From: Chthonobacter albigriseus | GTDB taxonomy: Bacteria; Pseudomonadota; Alphaproteobacteria; Rhizobiales; Pleomorphomonadaceae | Direction of reading: 5' to 3' | NCBI RefSeq assembly: GCF_013839445.1 | Contig: NZ_JACDIT010000001.1 | Span: forward strand, 310,001-374,000 | DNA: 64,000 bases | In this document: positions 8,493 to 17,963 of the stretch, in pieces | How positions within the stretch are numbered: the stretch's first letter is position 1 | How the letters are laid out: each line of letters opens with the position of its first letter | Translations under genes and position numbers: made by a program | Notes under the pieces: generated by a model | Seen by the model: only the letters and a program-made list of their open reading frames with translations | What the model was told of the DNA's origin: nothing | Databases searched by the model: none

Positions 8493-9227
8493 TCAGCCCT
8501 CGCCGAGATAGGCTTCGCGGATGGCGTCGTCCGAGAGGAGATGCCGGGCATCGCCTTCCATCGCGATCTCGCCGTTCTTCAGAACGTAGGCGCGGTGGGC
8601 GATGCCGAGCGCCATGTGGGCGTTCTGCTCGACGAGGAGGACGGTGGTGCCCTCGCGGTTGATCGCCTCGATGATCTCGAAGATGCGCTCGACGAAAAGT
8701 GGCGACAGGCCCATCGACGGTTCGTCGAGAAGCAGGATGCGCGGGTTCTGCATCAGGGCGCGGGCGACCGCGAGCATCTGCTGCTCGCCGCCCGACAGCG
8801 TTCCTCCGAGTTGCTTGACGCGCTCCTTCAGGCGCGGGAACAGCGTGAATCCGTGCTCCAGGCGCCGGGCGATCTCGGCCTTGTCGGAGAGGGCAAAGGC
8901 GCCCATCTCCAGGTTCTCCAGGATCGTCAGACCGCTGAAGATGCGGCGCCCCTCCGGGACGTGGGCGATGCCGGCGTTGACCACGTCGTGCGGTTCCAGG
9001 CCGGTGATCGAGCGACCCTCGAAGAGGATGTCCCCGGTGCTGGACGTCAGCAGGCGCGAGATGGTGGCGAGCGTGGTGGTCTTGCCTGCGCCATTACCGC
9101 CGATCAGAGTGACGATCTCGCCCTTCTCGACCTTGAACGACACGCCTTTCAGCGCATGGATGTGGCCGTAGTAGGCCTGCAGGTCGCGCACCTCCAGGAG
9201 CGGCGCGGTCTGGCTTCCGGCGGTCAT
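8493..9227 (-). CDS. livF: branched-chain amino acid ABC transporter ATP-binding protein LivF
   Basis: One of the two ATPases of the high-affinity Leu/Ile/Val importer. The 244-residue protein has Walker A GGNGAGKT, signature LSGGEQQMLAVARAL, Walker B ILLLDEPSMGL and the H-loop region VLLVEQNAHMAL. The spacing LLEVRDLQAYYG...ALKGVSF is typical of LivF rather than LivG. Its ATG overlaps the livG stop by 4 nt. It is the last gene of livKHMGF. Confidence 0.95.
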   Translation of the reverse strand: MTAGSQTAPLLEVRDLQAYYGHIHALKGVSFKVEKGEIVTLIGGNGAGKTTTLATISRLLTSSTGDILFEGRSITGLEPHDVVNAGIAHVPEGRRIFSGLTILENLEMGAFALSDKAEIARRLEHGFTLFPRLKERVKQLGGTLSGGEQQMLAVARALMQNPRILLLDEPSMGLSPLFVERIFEIIEAINREGTTVLLVEQNAHMALGIAHRAYVLKNGEIAMEGDARHLLSDDAIREAYLGEG

Positions 9228-10039
9228 CGGAGAGCACTCCCGGCAGTGGTGGTTGCAGCGGTTCCAGCCGCGACGCCCTTGCCGAGATAAGCGGCGACGA
9301 CATCCGGGTGCTGGCGCACGTGTTGCGGCGAGCCCTCGGTGAGCTTGCGCCCATAGTCCAGGACGGTGATGGAGTCGGATACGGACATAACCAGTCGCAT
9401 GTCGTGCTCGATCAGGACGACGCTGATTCCGAAGTCCTGCCGGATGCTCTGGATCAGCCGCTTGGCGACCTCGGTTTCCTGCGGGTTCATGCCGGCGGAC
9501 GGTTCGTCCAAGAGCAGGAGGACAGGTTCGGTCGCCAGCGCCCGCGCGATTTCGAGGCGGCGTTGTTCGCCATAGGGCAGATTGCCGGCGAGTTCGTTGG
9601 CCTTGGCCGACAACCCGACGAAACGAAGCAGTTCCATGCCGCGCGCGATCGATTGGCGCATCTCGTCGTGATAGCGGGCGGTCTGCAGCAGGGCGCCCCA
9701 GTAGCCGGACTTCAGCCGCGCATGGCGGGCGACGACCACATTCTCCAGCACGGTCATCCCGGCGAACAGGCGGATGTTCTGGAAGGTGCGCGCCAAGCCG
9801 CGGCCGGCGATCTGGTCCGGGCGAAGGCCTGTGATCGAGCGGCCGGAGAGGAGCACCTCGCCCTCGTCCGGTTCGTAGATGCCAGTGATCAGGTTGAAGA
9901 ACGTCGTCTTGCCGGCGCCGTTGGGTCCGATCACGGATACGATGGCGCGTTCGCCGACGCTGAAGCTGACGTTGTCGACCGCGACGAGGCCGCCGAAGCG
10001 CTTGCGGAGGCCGGTGACCTTGAGGAGCGGCGTCGTCAT
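9224..10039 (-). CDS. livG: branched-chain amino acid ABC transporter ATP-binding protein LivG
   Basis: Second ATPase of the Liv importer, 271 residues. It has Walker A GPNGAGKTTFFNLITG, signature region LPYGEQRRLEIARAL, Walker B LLLLDEPSAGMNP and VLIEHDMRLVM, all in LivG form, together with the family insert TFQNIRLF. It overlaps livM upstream and livF downstream by 4 nt each, showing tight translational coupling. The C-terminal tail beyond AYLGKG is low-complexity Ala/Thr and probably unimportant. Confidence 0.95.
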   Translation of the reverse strand: MTTPLLKVTGLRKRFGGLVAVDNVSFSVGERAIVSVIGPNGAGKTTFFNLITGIYEPDEGEVLLSGRSITGLRPDQIAGRGLARTFQNIRLFAGMTVLENVVVARHARLKSGYWGALLQTARYHDEMRQSIARGMELLRFVGLSAKANELAGNLPYGEQRRLEIARALATEPVLLLLDEPSAGMNPQETEVAKRLIQSIRQDFGISVVLIEHDMRLVMSVSDSITVLDYGRKLTEGSPQHVRQHPDVVAAYLGKGVAAGTAATTTAGSALR

Positions 10040-11325
10040 CGGGCGTTCTCCTTGCCGGTGCCCAGCTCCGCTTCGTCGGCGACGAGTGTTCCCCGCTCGG
10101 CCGGGACCAGTCCGCGCGGGCGGTAGAGCATCATGGCGACGAGAATGACGCCGAAGATCAGACGCTCGTATTTGGATGGCTCGAACTGGGAGGGGATGTC
10201 GGCGAAGTTGAAGCCGAGGATCTCGTATCCGGAGCTGCGGAGGTTGTTCAGGCCGGTGCTGAGGGCCTTGAGGACCTGCAGGTTGAGGATGGTGACGAGA
10301 GCGGCGCCGGTGATGGCGCCGCGGATCGAACCGAGACCGCCGAACACGATCATCGCGAGGATGCCGATGGACTGGTTGAAGTCGAAGGACTCAGGGCTGA
10401 CGAAGGTCTGCTTGGCGGCGTAGAGCGCGCCCATCGCGCCGGCGAAGGACGCGCCGGTGGCGAAGGCGATCAGCTTGGTGTGGACGAGCGGGATGCCCAT
10501 CGCCTGGGCGGCGATCTCGTCCTCGCGGATGGCGATCCAGGCCCGTCCGATCTTGGAAGCGTCGAGGCGCTTGTTGACGACCAGGGCGCCGCCGAGCGCG
10601 AGGAGCACGAGGCCGTAGTAGATCAGAGCCTGCCATTTGAATTCGGCGACGGCAGGCGACGCCAGCGCGGCGGCGACCTCGGTCAGCGGCTGGCCGATGG
10701 AGGTGATCCCCTGCGGGCCGTTGGTGATGTTGACCGGCTTGTCGAGATTGTTGGCGAGAACGCGGATCACCTCGCCGAAGCCGAGAGTGACCATGGCGAG
10801 ATAATCGCCGCGCAGCCTGAGAACGGGGAGGCCGAGCAGGACGCCCGCGAGGGCCGCAAGGCCGATGCTGACGATGGTGGCGAGGAAGAACATGTCGGCC
10901 GGGAGCGGGAAGCCTCCGCCGAAGATTTCGTTTCCTTGCGTCGATCCAACGATCGCCCAGAAGTAGGCACCGACGGCGAAGAAGGCGACGAACCCGAGGT
11001 CGAGCAGTCCGGCGAAGCCGACCACGATGTTGAGGCCGAGCGCCAGGACCGCGTAGATCGCGACCTGGGTGACAACGTCGAGGTAGAAGGTGTTGCCGAT
11101 GCCGATCACCGGCATGACGACGAAGAGCACCCCGCCCACGACCAGTCGCCGCGCCCAGGGCTGGACGATGCTGTGGTCGGTCGCGAAGAAGAGCGAGAGG
11201 AACAGCAGAATGAAGGCGAAAGTGTCGAACAGGCCCGTGCCGGTGAACACGGTCATCTTCAGCAGAACCATGATTGCCGTGTAGGAAACGACGAGAAGCG
11301 AGCGGTCTTTCTTCGCGGTTGCCAT
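10036..11325 (-). CDS. livM: branched-chain amino acid ABC transporter permease LivM
   Basis: Inner-membrane permease of the Liv importer, 429 residues with about ten membrane segments. Family signatures are ALGLNIVVGFAGLLDLG near residue 100 and the cytoplasmic coupling loop GRAWIAIREDEIAAQAMGI. It is longer than minimal LivM because of an N-terminal extension with two or three extra hydrophobic helices (about residues 1-80), as in many alphaproteobacterial and enteric LivM. It lies 3 nt after livH and overlaps livG by 4 nt. Confidence 0.95.
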   Translation of the reverse strand: MATAKKDRSLLVVSYTAIMVLLKMTVFTGTGLFDTFAFILLFLSLFFATDHSIVQPWARRLVVGGVLFVVMPVIGIGNTFYLDVVTQVAIYAVLALGLNIVVGFAGLLDLGFVAFFAVGAYFWAIVGSTQGNEIFGGGFPLPADMFFLATIVSIGLAALAGVLLGLPVLRLRGDYLAMVTLGFGEVIRVLANNLDKPVNITNGPQGITSIGQPLTEVAAALASPAVAEFKWQALIYYGLVLLALGGALVVNKRLDASKIGRAWIAIREDEIAAQAMGIPLVHTKLIAFATGASFAGAMGALYAAKQTFVSPESFDFNQSIGILAMIVFGGLGSIRGAITGAALVTILNLQVLKALSTGLNNLRSSGYEILGFNFADIPSQFEPSKYERLIFGVILVAMMLYRPRGLVPAERGTLVADEAELGTGKENAR

Positions 11326-11328
11326 GGC

Positions 11329-12294
11329 TCATACCTTCTCCGTCGTGGAGCGGCCGAGAAGACCGGTTGGCTTGAAGATGAGGATGATGATCAGGATGCC
11401 GAAGGCGAAGATGTCCTTGTATTCGGTTCCGATCACGTTGTTGGTGAAGATCGGCGCGTAGGTGCCGATCAGAACCTCCAGGATGCCGAGGATCACGCCG
11501 CCGAGCATCGCACCGGGGATGCTGCCGATGCCGCCGAGCACGGCGGCCGTGAAGGCCTTGAGCCCAGGAATGAATCCCGTGAAGGGATCGACTCGGCCGA
11601 ACTGCAGAGCGTAGAGGACGCCCGCGACGCCGGCGAGAATTCCGCCGATCAGGAACGTAATCATGATGATGCGGTCGACGTTGACGCCCATCAGGCTCGC
11701 CGCCTTGCGGTCGAGCGCGACGGCACGGATCGCCTTGCCGAGCTTGGTGTGCTGGACAAGGTAGTTGAGCGTCAGAAGCATCGTGCCCGCGATGACGAGG
11801 ATCGTGACCGACTTGTAGGAGATGGTGTCGTTGGCGGTCAGCGGGATCTGCTGGTCGAAAAACGGGATGCTCGGAAACGGGCGGATGAACTGACCGAACA
11901 GGCTCTCGATGAAGCGGACGGCGTCCTGCAGGAAGAGGCTGATGCCGATGGCGGTGATCAGGGGCGCCAGAAACGGCGCCTTGCGGATGCGCAGCGGGCG
12001 ATAGGCGATCCGCTCGGCCGCGACGGCCAGCGTTCCGGACACCGTGGCAGCGCAGACCATGGCGACGGCGATCTGGATGATCGGGTGGAGGTCGCTGCCC
12101 ACGAAGGCGTAGGTCATCACCTCGACCGAGACGATCGCCCCGACCATGAAGATCTCGGAGTGGGCGAAGTTGATTAAGCCGAGCACGCCGTAGACCATGG
12201 AGTAACCGAGCGCGATGGTGGCGTAGACGAGGCCAAGAACCAAGCCGTCGGCCAGCGTGACCGGAAGCAGCATCAGGATGTCGGAATAGGTCAT
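11329..12294 (-). CDS. livH: branched-chain amino acid ABC transporter permease LivH
   Basis: Inner-membrane permease partner of LivM, 321 residues. Signatures are LVYATIALGYSMVYGVLGLINFAHSE at the N-terminus and the coupling loop LGKAIRAVALDRKAASLMGVNVDR. ATG 12294 is preceded by GGAG at 5 nt; an upstream in-frame extension to 12462 would run into the hairpins and the end of livK and is rejected. The 109-nt gap to livK contains two stem-loops. Confidence 0.95.
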   Translation of the reverse strand: MTYSDILMLLPVTLADGLVLGLVYATIALGYSMVYGVLGLINFAHSEIFMVGAIVSVEVMTYAFVGSDLHPIIQIAVAMVCAATVSGTLAVAAERIAYRPLRIRKAPFLAPLITAIGISLFLQDAVRFIESLFGQFIRPFPSIPFFDQQIPLTANDTISYKSVTILVIAGTMLLTLNYLVQHTKLGKAIRAVALDRKAASLMGVNVDRIIMITFLIGGILAGVAGVLYALQFGRVDPFTGFIPGLKAFTAAVLGGIGSIPGAMLGGVILGILEVLIGTYAPIFTNNVIGTEYKDIFAFGILIIILIFKPTGLLGRSTTEKV

Positions 12295-12330
12295 CGCGCT
12301 CTCCGGAACGAGCCTGGCAAAGGAAAGCAC

Positions 12331-12391
12331 CAGCGGAGGTGCCCCCCCGCTGATGCTTAGCTCGCAGCCCTCCCCAGTGAAGGGCTGCGAG
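12331..12391 (-). promoter_or_regulatory. intercistronic hairpins between livK and livH
   Basis: Two stem-loops follow the livK stop. The stronger one pairs CTCGCAGCCCT (12361-12371) perfectly with AGGGCTGCGAG (12381-12391) around 9 nt; the second pairs CAGCGG (12331-12336) with CCGCTG (12347-12352). No T-run follows on the transcribed strand, so they probably protect the livK mRNA 3' end or attenuate transcription partly rather than terminate fully. Confidence 0.7.
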
Positions 12392-12403
12392 TGTCTCCCG
12401 TGT

Positions 12404-13585
12404 TCAGAGAGGCGCGTCGATCGCGACGACCTTGACGGTCTTGTTCTCGGCCGGCGTGGCACCGACGGAGACCACCACGTAGTTGGCGGTGACGATGTCG
12501 CCGTTGGCGTTGAACTTCACCTTTCCGGTGATGCCCTCGAGCTCGGTGGCACGGACAGCCGCAGCGACTTCGGCGCGGGTCGGCTTCTCGCCGCCCTTGG
12601 CCTTGATGGAGGCGGCGATCGCCTCGATCACGATGCGGGCGCTGTCATAGGCATAGGCCGAGTAGCCTTCCGGCGACTTGCCGAACTTCTCCTGGTAAGC
12701 CTTCGCGAAAGCGGCCGCGGCCGGAAGTTCGCTGATCGGAACGCCGGTGGTGGTGAAGTACACGTCCTTCATGTTGTCGGCGCCGGCAATGTTCTGGAGT
12801 TCGCCGCTGTCGAGCCCGTCACCGCCGAGGAAGGCGCTGGTCAGGCCCTTCTGGCGCATCTGCTTGATGAGCAGCCCACCCTGCGGGAACATGCCGCCGT
12901 AGTAGACGAGATCGGGCTTGTCGATGCGGGCGCGGTTGAGGATCGAGGAGAAGTCCGTTTCCTTCTCGTCGACGCCGGTGGACAGGACCACCTCGACGCC
13001 CGCCGCCTTGGCTGCTTCCTCGAACGCGCTCGCAAGACCGGAGCCGTAGGCGGTCTTGTCGTTGATCACGTAGATCTTGGTGACCTTCAGGGTCTCCACG
13101 GCGAAAGCCGCGCCCGCAGGGCCTTGAACATCGTCACGACCGCAGATGCGGTTGGCGATGGCCTTGGTGGTGTCGCGGGTGGTGACGACCGGGTTGGTGT
13201 TGGCCGGCGAGACCATCACCAGGCTGTCCTTGACGTAGACCTCCGAGGCGGGAATGGCCACGCCCGAGTTGTAGTGGCCGACGATGCCGAGGACTTCCGG
13301 ATCGTTGATGATCCGATTGGCGTTCGCCACGCCGACGTTGGGGGTCGCCTGGTCGTCCTCCGGCTGGAACACAAGCTGGAAACCCAGATCGGTGATCAAA
13401 GCTCCAAAGTCCTGGACCGCGAGCTCCGCGCCCAGCTTGATGCCTTCGCCACCAACCGACTGCGGGCCAGAAAGCGGCGACTGGCTTACGATCTTGATGA
13501 CGCCCTTTTCCGCAGCCACCGCCGCGCCGGATGCCAAGACAGTCATCGTCGCTGCCGCCAGAAGGCGACCAAGTGTGGGCTTCAT
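12404..13585 (-). CDS. livK: branched-chain amino acid ABC transporter substrate-binding protein
   Basis: Periplasmic receptor of the Liv system, 393 residues. The Sec signal peptide is about residues 1-25 (MKPTLGRLLAAATMTVLASG then AVAAEK). The mature protein has the type-I periplasmic binding fold with IKIVSQSPLSGPQ, GIVGHYNSGVAIPASEVY and YINDKTAYG-like segments (IYVINDKTAYGSGLA), as in LivK/LivJ. ATG 13585 fits the signal peptide. It is first in the operon and is followed by hairpins, so it is likely made in excess of the membrane parts. The exact amino acid preference is not readable. Confidence 0.93.
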   Translation of the reverse strand: MKPTLGRLLAAATMTVLASGAAVAAEKGVIKIVSQSPLSGPQSVGGEGIKLGAELAVQDFGALITDLGFQLVFQPEDDQATPNVGVANANRIINDPEVLGIVGHYNSGVAIPASEVYVKDSLVMVSPANTNPVVTTRDTTKAIANRICGRDDVQGPAGAAFAVETLKVTKIYVINDKTAYGSGLASAFEEAAKAAGVEVVLSTGVDEKETDFSSILNRARIDKPDLVYYGGMFPQGGLLIKQMRQKGLTSAFLGGDGLDSGELQNIAGADNMKDVYFTTTGVPISELPAAAAFAKAYQEKFGKSPEGYSAYAYDSARIVIEAIAASIKAKGGEKPTRAEVAAAVRATELEGITGKVKFNANGDIVTANYVVVSVGATPAENKTVKVVAIDAPL

Positions 13586-13660
13586 GGATAAATCCCCTGG
13601 TTTGTCTCGACGGGTACGACCCGCTCTCATTGGCGCGACGCCATTGCCGCCAATTTGAAC

Positions 13661-13695
13661 AGGGTAAAAAATTGCGCAATTTCGAGCAATATTGC
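13661..13695 (-). promoter_or_regulatory. candidate livK promoter with palindromic operator in the spacer
   Basis: On the minus strand, -35 TTGCTC (13689-13684) and -10 TACCCT (13666-13661) are 17 nt apart. The spacer contains the perfect 14-bp palindrome AAATTGCGCAATTT (13669-13682). A second palindrome GCAATATTGC lies at 13686-13695, over the -35. The livK start is about 75 nt downstream. This looks like a repressor or Lrp-type site; the divergent HTH gene is an obvious candidate regulator. Confidence 0.5.
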
Positions 13696-13826
13696 GACCT
13701 GCAACAAACTGATGCTAGTTGGCGCGAATGACGCACCGGTCCGCATCAAACCGACTTGATTCCTACCGTGTCGCAGATAAACTTGCCGCGTCGTAATGCG
13801 GCGAGCCGACGAAACAGGGATTGGAA

Positions 13827-14675
13827 ATGGAATCTCGCGCTGCGGCCCCCTCCACTGCGGAAGAGATGCAGACCAATCTGGCATCCAATCTTTATTATCT
13901 ATGCGGGTTTTATCCCTCAGTATCCCACGTCTGCCGCACCGTCGGAATCAACCGCACCCAATTCAATCGTTATCTGGCCGCGCGCGCGCGACCATCGCGA
14001 CATATGCTGTCTCGACTTTGCGATTTCTTTGGCGTGGAGGCGATCGAGATCCATCTACCTCCGGACCAGTTCCAGAAGCTCATCAGCCTGCGGAAACGGG
14101 TTCATCCGGAGCCTGCGCCCTATGTCGAGCAGATCAATGCCCTGCAGCGCTTCTCGCGCCCGGATATGAGGAAGTATCTGGGCTACTACCATGAGTACTA
14201 CCATTCCATGAGTTCTCCCGGACAGGTCATCCGCGGGATAGTTCACGTCTTCGAGCATCAGGGAAATGTCTACTTCCGCAAGATCGAGCACATCCAAGGC
14301 GGATCCCGCCAGAGAGTATCCTACAAATTCCGCTACACCGGCGCGGCCTTCTTTCTGGACGACCGGATCTTCATGGTGGATGCGGAGTCACTGACGCAGA
14401 ACGAGATCACCCAAATGATCCTGTTCCCAACCTACAAGAACAAGGTCGGGCGCCTCTCCGGACTGATCCTCGGGGTCTCCTCCGGGGATCAGCGCAGAAT
14501 CGCCTGCTCGCGGTTCGTGATGGAGTGGCTGGGCAGCGACATCGACCTGAGGAAAGCGATCCGGGCGTGCGGGCTCTTCGACCCGGCGTCCGGTGACGTG
14601 GACGCAGGCATCCTAGCTCTGATCGACAACAGCACGATGGAAGGCAGCGCGCTGTTCTATGCGGCAGCGACCTGA
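13827..14675 (+). CDS. helix-turn-helix transcriptional regulator (XRE-like)
   Basis: A 282-residue putative DNA-binding protein. Residues about 25-75 contain an XRE-like helix-turn-helix (SVSHVCRTVGINRTQFNRYL and SRHMLSRLCDFFGV). The remaining 200 residues show no domain that I recognise and may bind a ligand. ATG 13827 has AGGGA 6 nt upstream; a TTG two codons earlier is possible. It is transcribed away from livK, with 241 bp between that hold two palindromes, so it may control the liv operon or itself. GC content of the first 400 bp is lower than its surroundings. Confidence 0.75.
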   Translation: MESRAAAPSTAEEMQTNLASNLYYLCGFYPSVSHVCRTVGINRTQFNRYLAARARPSRHMLSRLCDFFGVEAIEIHLPPDQFQKLISLRKRVHPEPAPYVEQINALQRFSRPDMRKYLGYYHEYYHSMSSPGQVIRGIVHVFEHQGNVYFRKIEHIQGGSRQRVSYKFRYTGAAFFLDDRIFMVDAESLTQNEITQMILFPTYKNKVGRLSGLILGVSSGDQRRIACSRFVMEWLGSDIDLRKAIRACGLFDPASGDVDAGILALIDNSTMEGSALFYAAAT

Positions 14676-14688
14676 TCGGGCCGCATCG

Positions 14689-15786
14689 TCAGATCGAGTT
14701 GCGTTCCGGGAAGAGCCCCTTGAGACCCTCGGGCGTCGCGGCGCAGACCCCACGCTCGGTGATGAGACCGGTGACCAGTCGGGCGGGTGTAACGTCGAAC
14801 GCAGGGTTGCCCAACTCGGTCTCCTCGGGCGCGATGCGCACTCGGGTGATCTCGCCGGACGCGGTGCGGCCCCAGACCCAGCCGACCTCATCGCCTGATC
14901 GCTCCTCGATCGGGATTTCCTTGACGCCGTCATCCACGGTCCAGTCGATCGTCGGCGACGGAAGCGCGACGTAGAAGGGCACGCCGTTGTCGTGCGCGGC
15001 GAGCGCCTTCAGGTAGGTCCCGATCTTGTTGCAGACGTCGCCACGCGCGGTCGTCCGGTCGGTTCCGACGATGACCATGTCGACCTCGCCGTGCTGCATC
15101 AGATGGCCGCCGGCGTTGTCGACGATCAGCGTGTGCGGCACGCCGTGGCCGGCCATCTCCCAGGCGGTGAGGTGGGCACCCTGGTTGCGGGGGCGCGTCT
15201 CGTCGACATAGACGTGGACGTCGATACCCTTCTCACGCGCCATGTAGATCGGCGCGGTCGCGGTGCCCCAGTCCACCGTCGCCAGCCAACCGGCGTTGCA
15301 GTGGGTGAGGATGTTCACCCGCCGGCCGGGCTTTCCCGCCGCGATCGCCTCGATCAGGCCGAGACCATTCTCGCCGATGCGGCGGTTGATCTCGACGTCC
15401 TCGTCGCAGATCTCCGCAGCGCGCGCATAGGCGGCATCGGCGCGATCGGCCGGGGCGACGGGACGCAGCACCGACCGCATCTCGTCGAGGGCCCAGCGCA
15501 GGTTGATGGCGGTCGGCCGGGTCTCGTGTAGAATCGCCCAGGCGCGGTCGAGCGCAGCGTCGGAAGGGTCCGCCGCCATTTGAAGCGCCATGCCGTAGGC
15601 GGCCGTGGCGCCGATCAGTGGCGCGCCGCGGATCCACATGTCCCGGATGGCGACCGCCGCGTCCTCCAGGGTGTGCAGATCAACGACGCGGAACTCGTGC
15701 GGCAGCCACCGCTGGTCGATGACACAGACAGTCCGGCCGTCGTCGGCCAGCCAGAGGGACCGGTAGGGCTTGCCGTCGACCTTCAC
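14689..15786 (-). CDS. mtnA: S-methyl-5-thioribose-1-phosphate isomerase
   Basis: Converts methylthioribose-1-phosphate to methylthioribulose-1-phosphate in the methionine salvage pathway. The 365-residue protein has [30 protein letters not shown] (catalytic Cys), the Asp in [18 protein letters not shown] and [12 protein letters not shown], all diagnostic for the family and separating it from eIF2B subunits. It starts with GTG 15786, overlapping the mtnK stop by 4 nt. It converges with the HTH gene, 13 bp apart. Confidence 0.95.
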   Translation of the reverse strand: MKVDGKPYRSLWLADDGRTVCVIDQRWLPHEFRVVDLHTLEDAAVAIRDMWIRGAPLIGATAAYGMALQMAADPSDAALDRAWAILHETRPTAINLRWALDEMRSVLRPVAPADRADAAYARAAEICDEDVEINRRIGENGLGLIEAIAAGKPGRRVNILTHCNAGWLATVDWGTATAPIYMAREKGIDVHVYVDETRPRNQGAHLTAWEMAGHGVPHTLIVDNAGGHLMQHGEVDMVIVGTDRTTARGDVCNKIGTYLKALAAHDNGVPFYVALPSPTIDWTVDDGVKEIPIEERSGDEVGWVWGRTASGEITRVRIAPEETELGNPAFDVTPARLVTGLITERGVCAATPEGLKGLFPERNSI

Positions 15787-17066
15787 GCGATATTCTCCCC
15801 TTCGAGCCGCTCGGCCAGGCTGCGGATCGCAGCCAGGCCGGGTATGCGAGCGCGGTTTACGACGAGATGGCGGCCGAAGACCAGGGCCTTCGCCTCGGCC
15901 GCCGCTCGTTGGGCGGGATCGGCGATCGTCTCGAACTCGGCGATGTGGGCAAGGCCGAGGATCCGGCGGTGGATCTCGACGCCGGCGAAACCGAGCGCGT
16001 CGGTCCAGATCGCCTGCAGGCGGTGATGCAGGGCCTGTTCGGCCGCCATGGCGTGGCCCTGATCCTCATAAAGCGCGGCGGGATAGAGCATCCCCGTCCG
16101 CTCGGTCCGCCAGAGATGCGTGAAGGTTTGGGCGAACGTCGACCAGATCTCGTGGACCACGTCGAGGATCCAGGCGCGATAGGCGTCCCGGGCGCCCTCC
16201 CCCTCTTCGTGGCCGGACTGTGCGAAGCAGGCCATCCAGAAATTGGCGAGCAGCATTCCCACATCGAAACCCATCGGCCCGTAGACCGCGAACTCCGGAT
16301 CGATGACCCTCGTATCCTCTCCGGTCACCATCACGGAGCCGGTATGGAGATCGCCGTGGAGGAGGGTTTCGGCGCGCGTGGTGAAGGCGGTCTTCAGATG
16401 CTGCGCCTCGACCTTCAGGTCGACGTCGGCGCGCAGGCGGGCCACCAGGGCGTCCAGTTGGGGAGCCGTGTGGCGGTTGAGGGGCGCGGCGAAGTAGGGG
16501 TCCGTGAAGACCAGGTTCTCGGTGATGTCGCAGAGGGCGACATTGTCGGCGAAGAGGGCAAGATCGGCTTTCCGGTCCGCCGCCTTCATCGAGAGATCGG
16601 ATCCGCGGAACAGCGTGCGGGCGCAGAAGCGGCCGAGATCGCCTGCCAAGTGAGGGTGGCGGGTCCCGGCGATCAGGCTTCGCCGCAGGATGATGTGCGG
16701 CGTCAGGTATTCCTGGACGATGAGAGCCTGTTCGACGTCGAAGTGGAATACCCCCGGGACGCGGCCGGGATCGCGTTCCGCCTGACGGATCAGGGCATGG
16801 TACTCGAAGAAGGATCGTTTCAGGGGCAAGGGCCAACTGTCGCCCACCAGCCTGACATAGGGCAGCGCCTGTTTCACAACGACGCCGCCGACCGGGCTCT
16901 CGACAATGAAGACGAGGTTGAGGTTGCCGTCGCCGACCTCCCGGGCGCGCCAGCTGCCGATGTCGGAGCCCAGCCGCTCCTTCATCGCGACGAGGTTGCC
17001 GAGCCGGGCACCGATCGATTCCACGCCGAGGGCAGAATAACTGCCCGATGCCGCCTCCTCCGCCAT
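15783..17066 (-). CDS. mtnK: S-methyl-5-thioribose kinase
   Basis: Phosphorylates methylthioribose with ATP, feeding MtnA. The 427-residue protein has the aminoglycoside-kinase-like fold with [11 protein letters not shown] (nucleotide loop), the catalytic [13 protein letters not shown] and the metal-binding [15 protein letters not shown], as in MtnK. ATG 17066 is preceded by GGGGAGG at 6-7 nt; the frame upstream of it is not coding. It overlaps mtnA. The later salvage genes (mtnB, mtnC, mtnD, mtnE) are not in the window, so the pathway is completed elsewhere or runs by the MTA-isoprenoid type shunt. Confidence 0.94.
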   Translation of the reverse strand: MAEEAASGSYSALGVESIGARLGNLVAMKERLGSDIGSWRAREVGDGNLNLVFIVESPVGGVVVKQALPYVRLVGDSWPLPLKRSFFEYHALIRQAERDPGRVPGVFHFDVEQALIVQEYLTPHIILRRSLIAGTRHPHLAGDLGRFCARTLFRGSDLSMKAADRKADLALFADNVALCDITENLVFTDPYFAAPLNRHTAPQLDALVARLRADVDLKVEAQHLKTAFTTRAETLLHGDLHTGSVMVTGEDTRVIDPEFAVYGPMGFDVGMLLANFWMACFAQSGHEEGEGARDAYRAWILDVVHEIWSTFAQTFTHLWRTERTGMLYPAALYEDQGHAMAAEQALHHRLQAIWTDALGFAGVEIHRRILGLAHIAEFETIADPAQRAAAEAKALVFGRHLVVNRARIPGLAAIRSLAERLEGENIA

Positions 17067-17283
17067 GCCATCCTCCCCACGCCGATTATAGCCGATGCGG
17101 CTTCCGACCGGTCTTGTCGCCGGTTGGCGGAGGAGACGGTGTTCGCCGAAGCCGATCGCCTCCGGGGGGATTTCAGCGTGATCTTGCGGCGCGTGGCAAT
17201 CGGTAGAAGTCGGGGTGGGACTTGGGACCGGGGCGGGAGCGCCGCTTCCGCCCGGCGAGGGCATCACGCGCCGGGAGACTGCG

Positions 17284-17694
17284 TCAGTCGAACAGGGAGT
17301 GGATCCGCTCGGAGTCGATCGGCTTGCCGGTCCAGGTGTCGTAGAAGTCAAGGAATTCGGCCGCTGCCGGAGTAATCGGCAGGTTCTTGAGATCCTTGGC
17401 TGCCCGAGTGTTCGCGGCGAATACGGACGTGACGCCGGCGCTGGTCCGAGCGATCCAGATCGAGCCGTTCCGCTGCCGGGAATTGGCCACTCGGCAAAGC
17501 ACGTAGTACTCGGCGTTATAGACCTGGTGCTGGCACTTCGGCGCAGAATTGGGCGTCTTGCCGGCATAGGCGTCGGTCAGCGCCTGGATCACGCGCATGC
17601 CTTCCCGATAGTTCGGGTATTCCGCGGAGGCCGTGCCGGGCGTCATGAGGAGAGCGAGACAACCGATCGCGACGGCCGGCAGATGGCGTCGCAT
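17284..17694 (-). CDS. exported protein of unknown function
   Basis: A 136-residue protein with a convincing signal peptide (MRRHLPAVAIGCLALLMTPG ending TASA, cleavage near residue 24). The mature part has two Cys (PKCQHQ and VLCRVAN) and ends SLFD. I do not recognise a family. ATG 17694 gives a standard signal peptide; an in-frame ATG at 17733 would add 13 residues. It lies downstream of a small gene on the same strand and about 220 bp after the start of mtnK, so it is unlikely to be part of the salvage operon. Confidence 0.65.
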   Translation of the reverse strand: MRRHLPAVAIGCLALLMTPGTASAEYPNYREGMRVIQALTDAYAGKTPNSAPKCQHQVYNAEYYVLCRVANSRQRNGSIWIARTSAGVTSVFAANTRAAKDLKNLPITPAAAEFLDFYDTWTGKPIDSERIHSLFD

Positions 17695-17741
17695 CGATCG
17701 ATGTTCCCGTGGGGGCAGGTGGGTTTCGGGCATGTGGCGCC

Positions 17742-17963
17742 TTATGTCTTGAAGGGGGAGTTCGCACGCAGCAATGGACGGAGGCGCCCCTGGGGCTCGC
17801 GCCGGCGGCGGTTGTCCGCCACGCTTTCGATCAGGTAGTTCGGCTCGCGGGTATCCAGATCGTTCCGACCTCGAACGATGTACTCGCGATTGCCGCCGCG
17901 CTGGGCCGAGTGGATCTGCTCCTCCAGCAGCACGCGCTGTCCGATCTCAAAAGGCTTCTGCAT
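17742..17963 (-). CDS. small SH3-like protein of unknown function
   Basis: A 73-residue protein starting at ATG 17963 with GGAG 7 nt upstream. The order FEIGQRVLL, REYIVRGRN and EPNYLIES is the pattern of small rhizobial proteins with a beta-rich SH3-like core (F-x-IG-x-V, then Y-x-V, then EPxYxIxS), as I recall them from many genomes without assigned function. The C-terminus is Arg-rich (NRRRREPQGRLRPLLR). It lies just upstream of the exported protein gene, on the same strand. Confidence 0.6.
   Translation of the reverse strand: MQKPFEIGQRVLLEEQIHSAQRGGNREYIVRGRNDLDTREPNYLIESVADNRRRREPQGRLRPLLRANSPFKT

Noticed and set aside
10480-12177. Very long open frame antisense to livM and livH
   Set aside because: Asp/Glu/Arg/His-rich product without hydrophobic core, exactly opposite two clear permease genes; an effect of high GC codon use.
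14689-15786. eIF2B-like or ribose-1,5-bisphosphate isomerase as alternative to MtnA
   Set aside because: [16 protein letters not shown] and the overlap with mtnK point to methylthioribose-phosphate isomerase.
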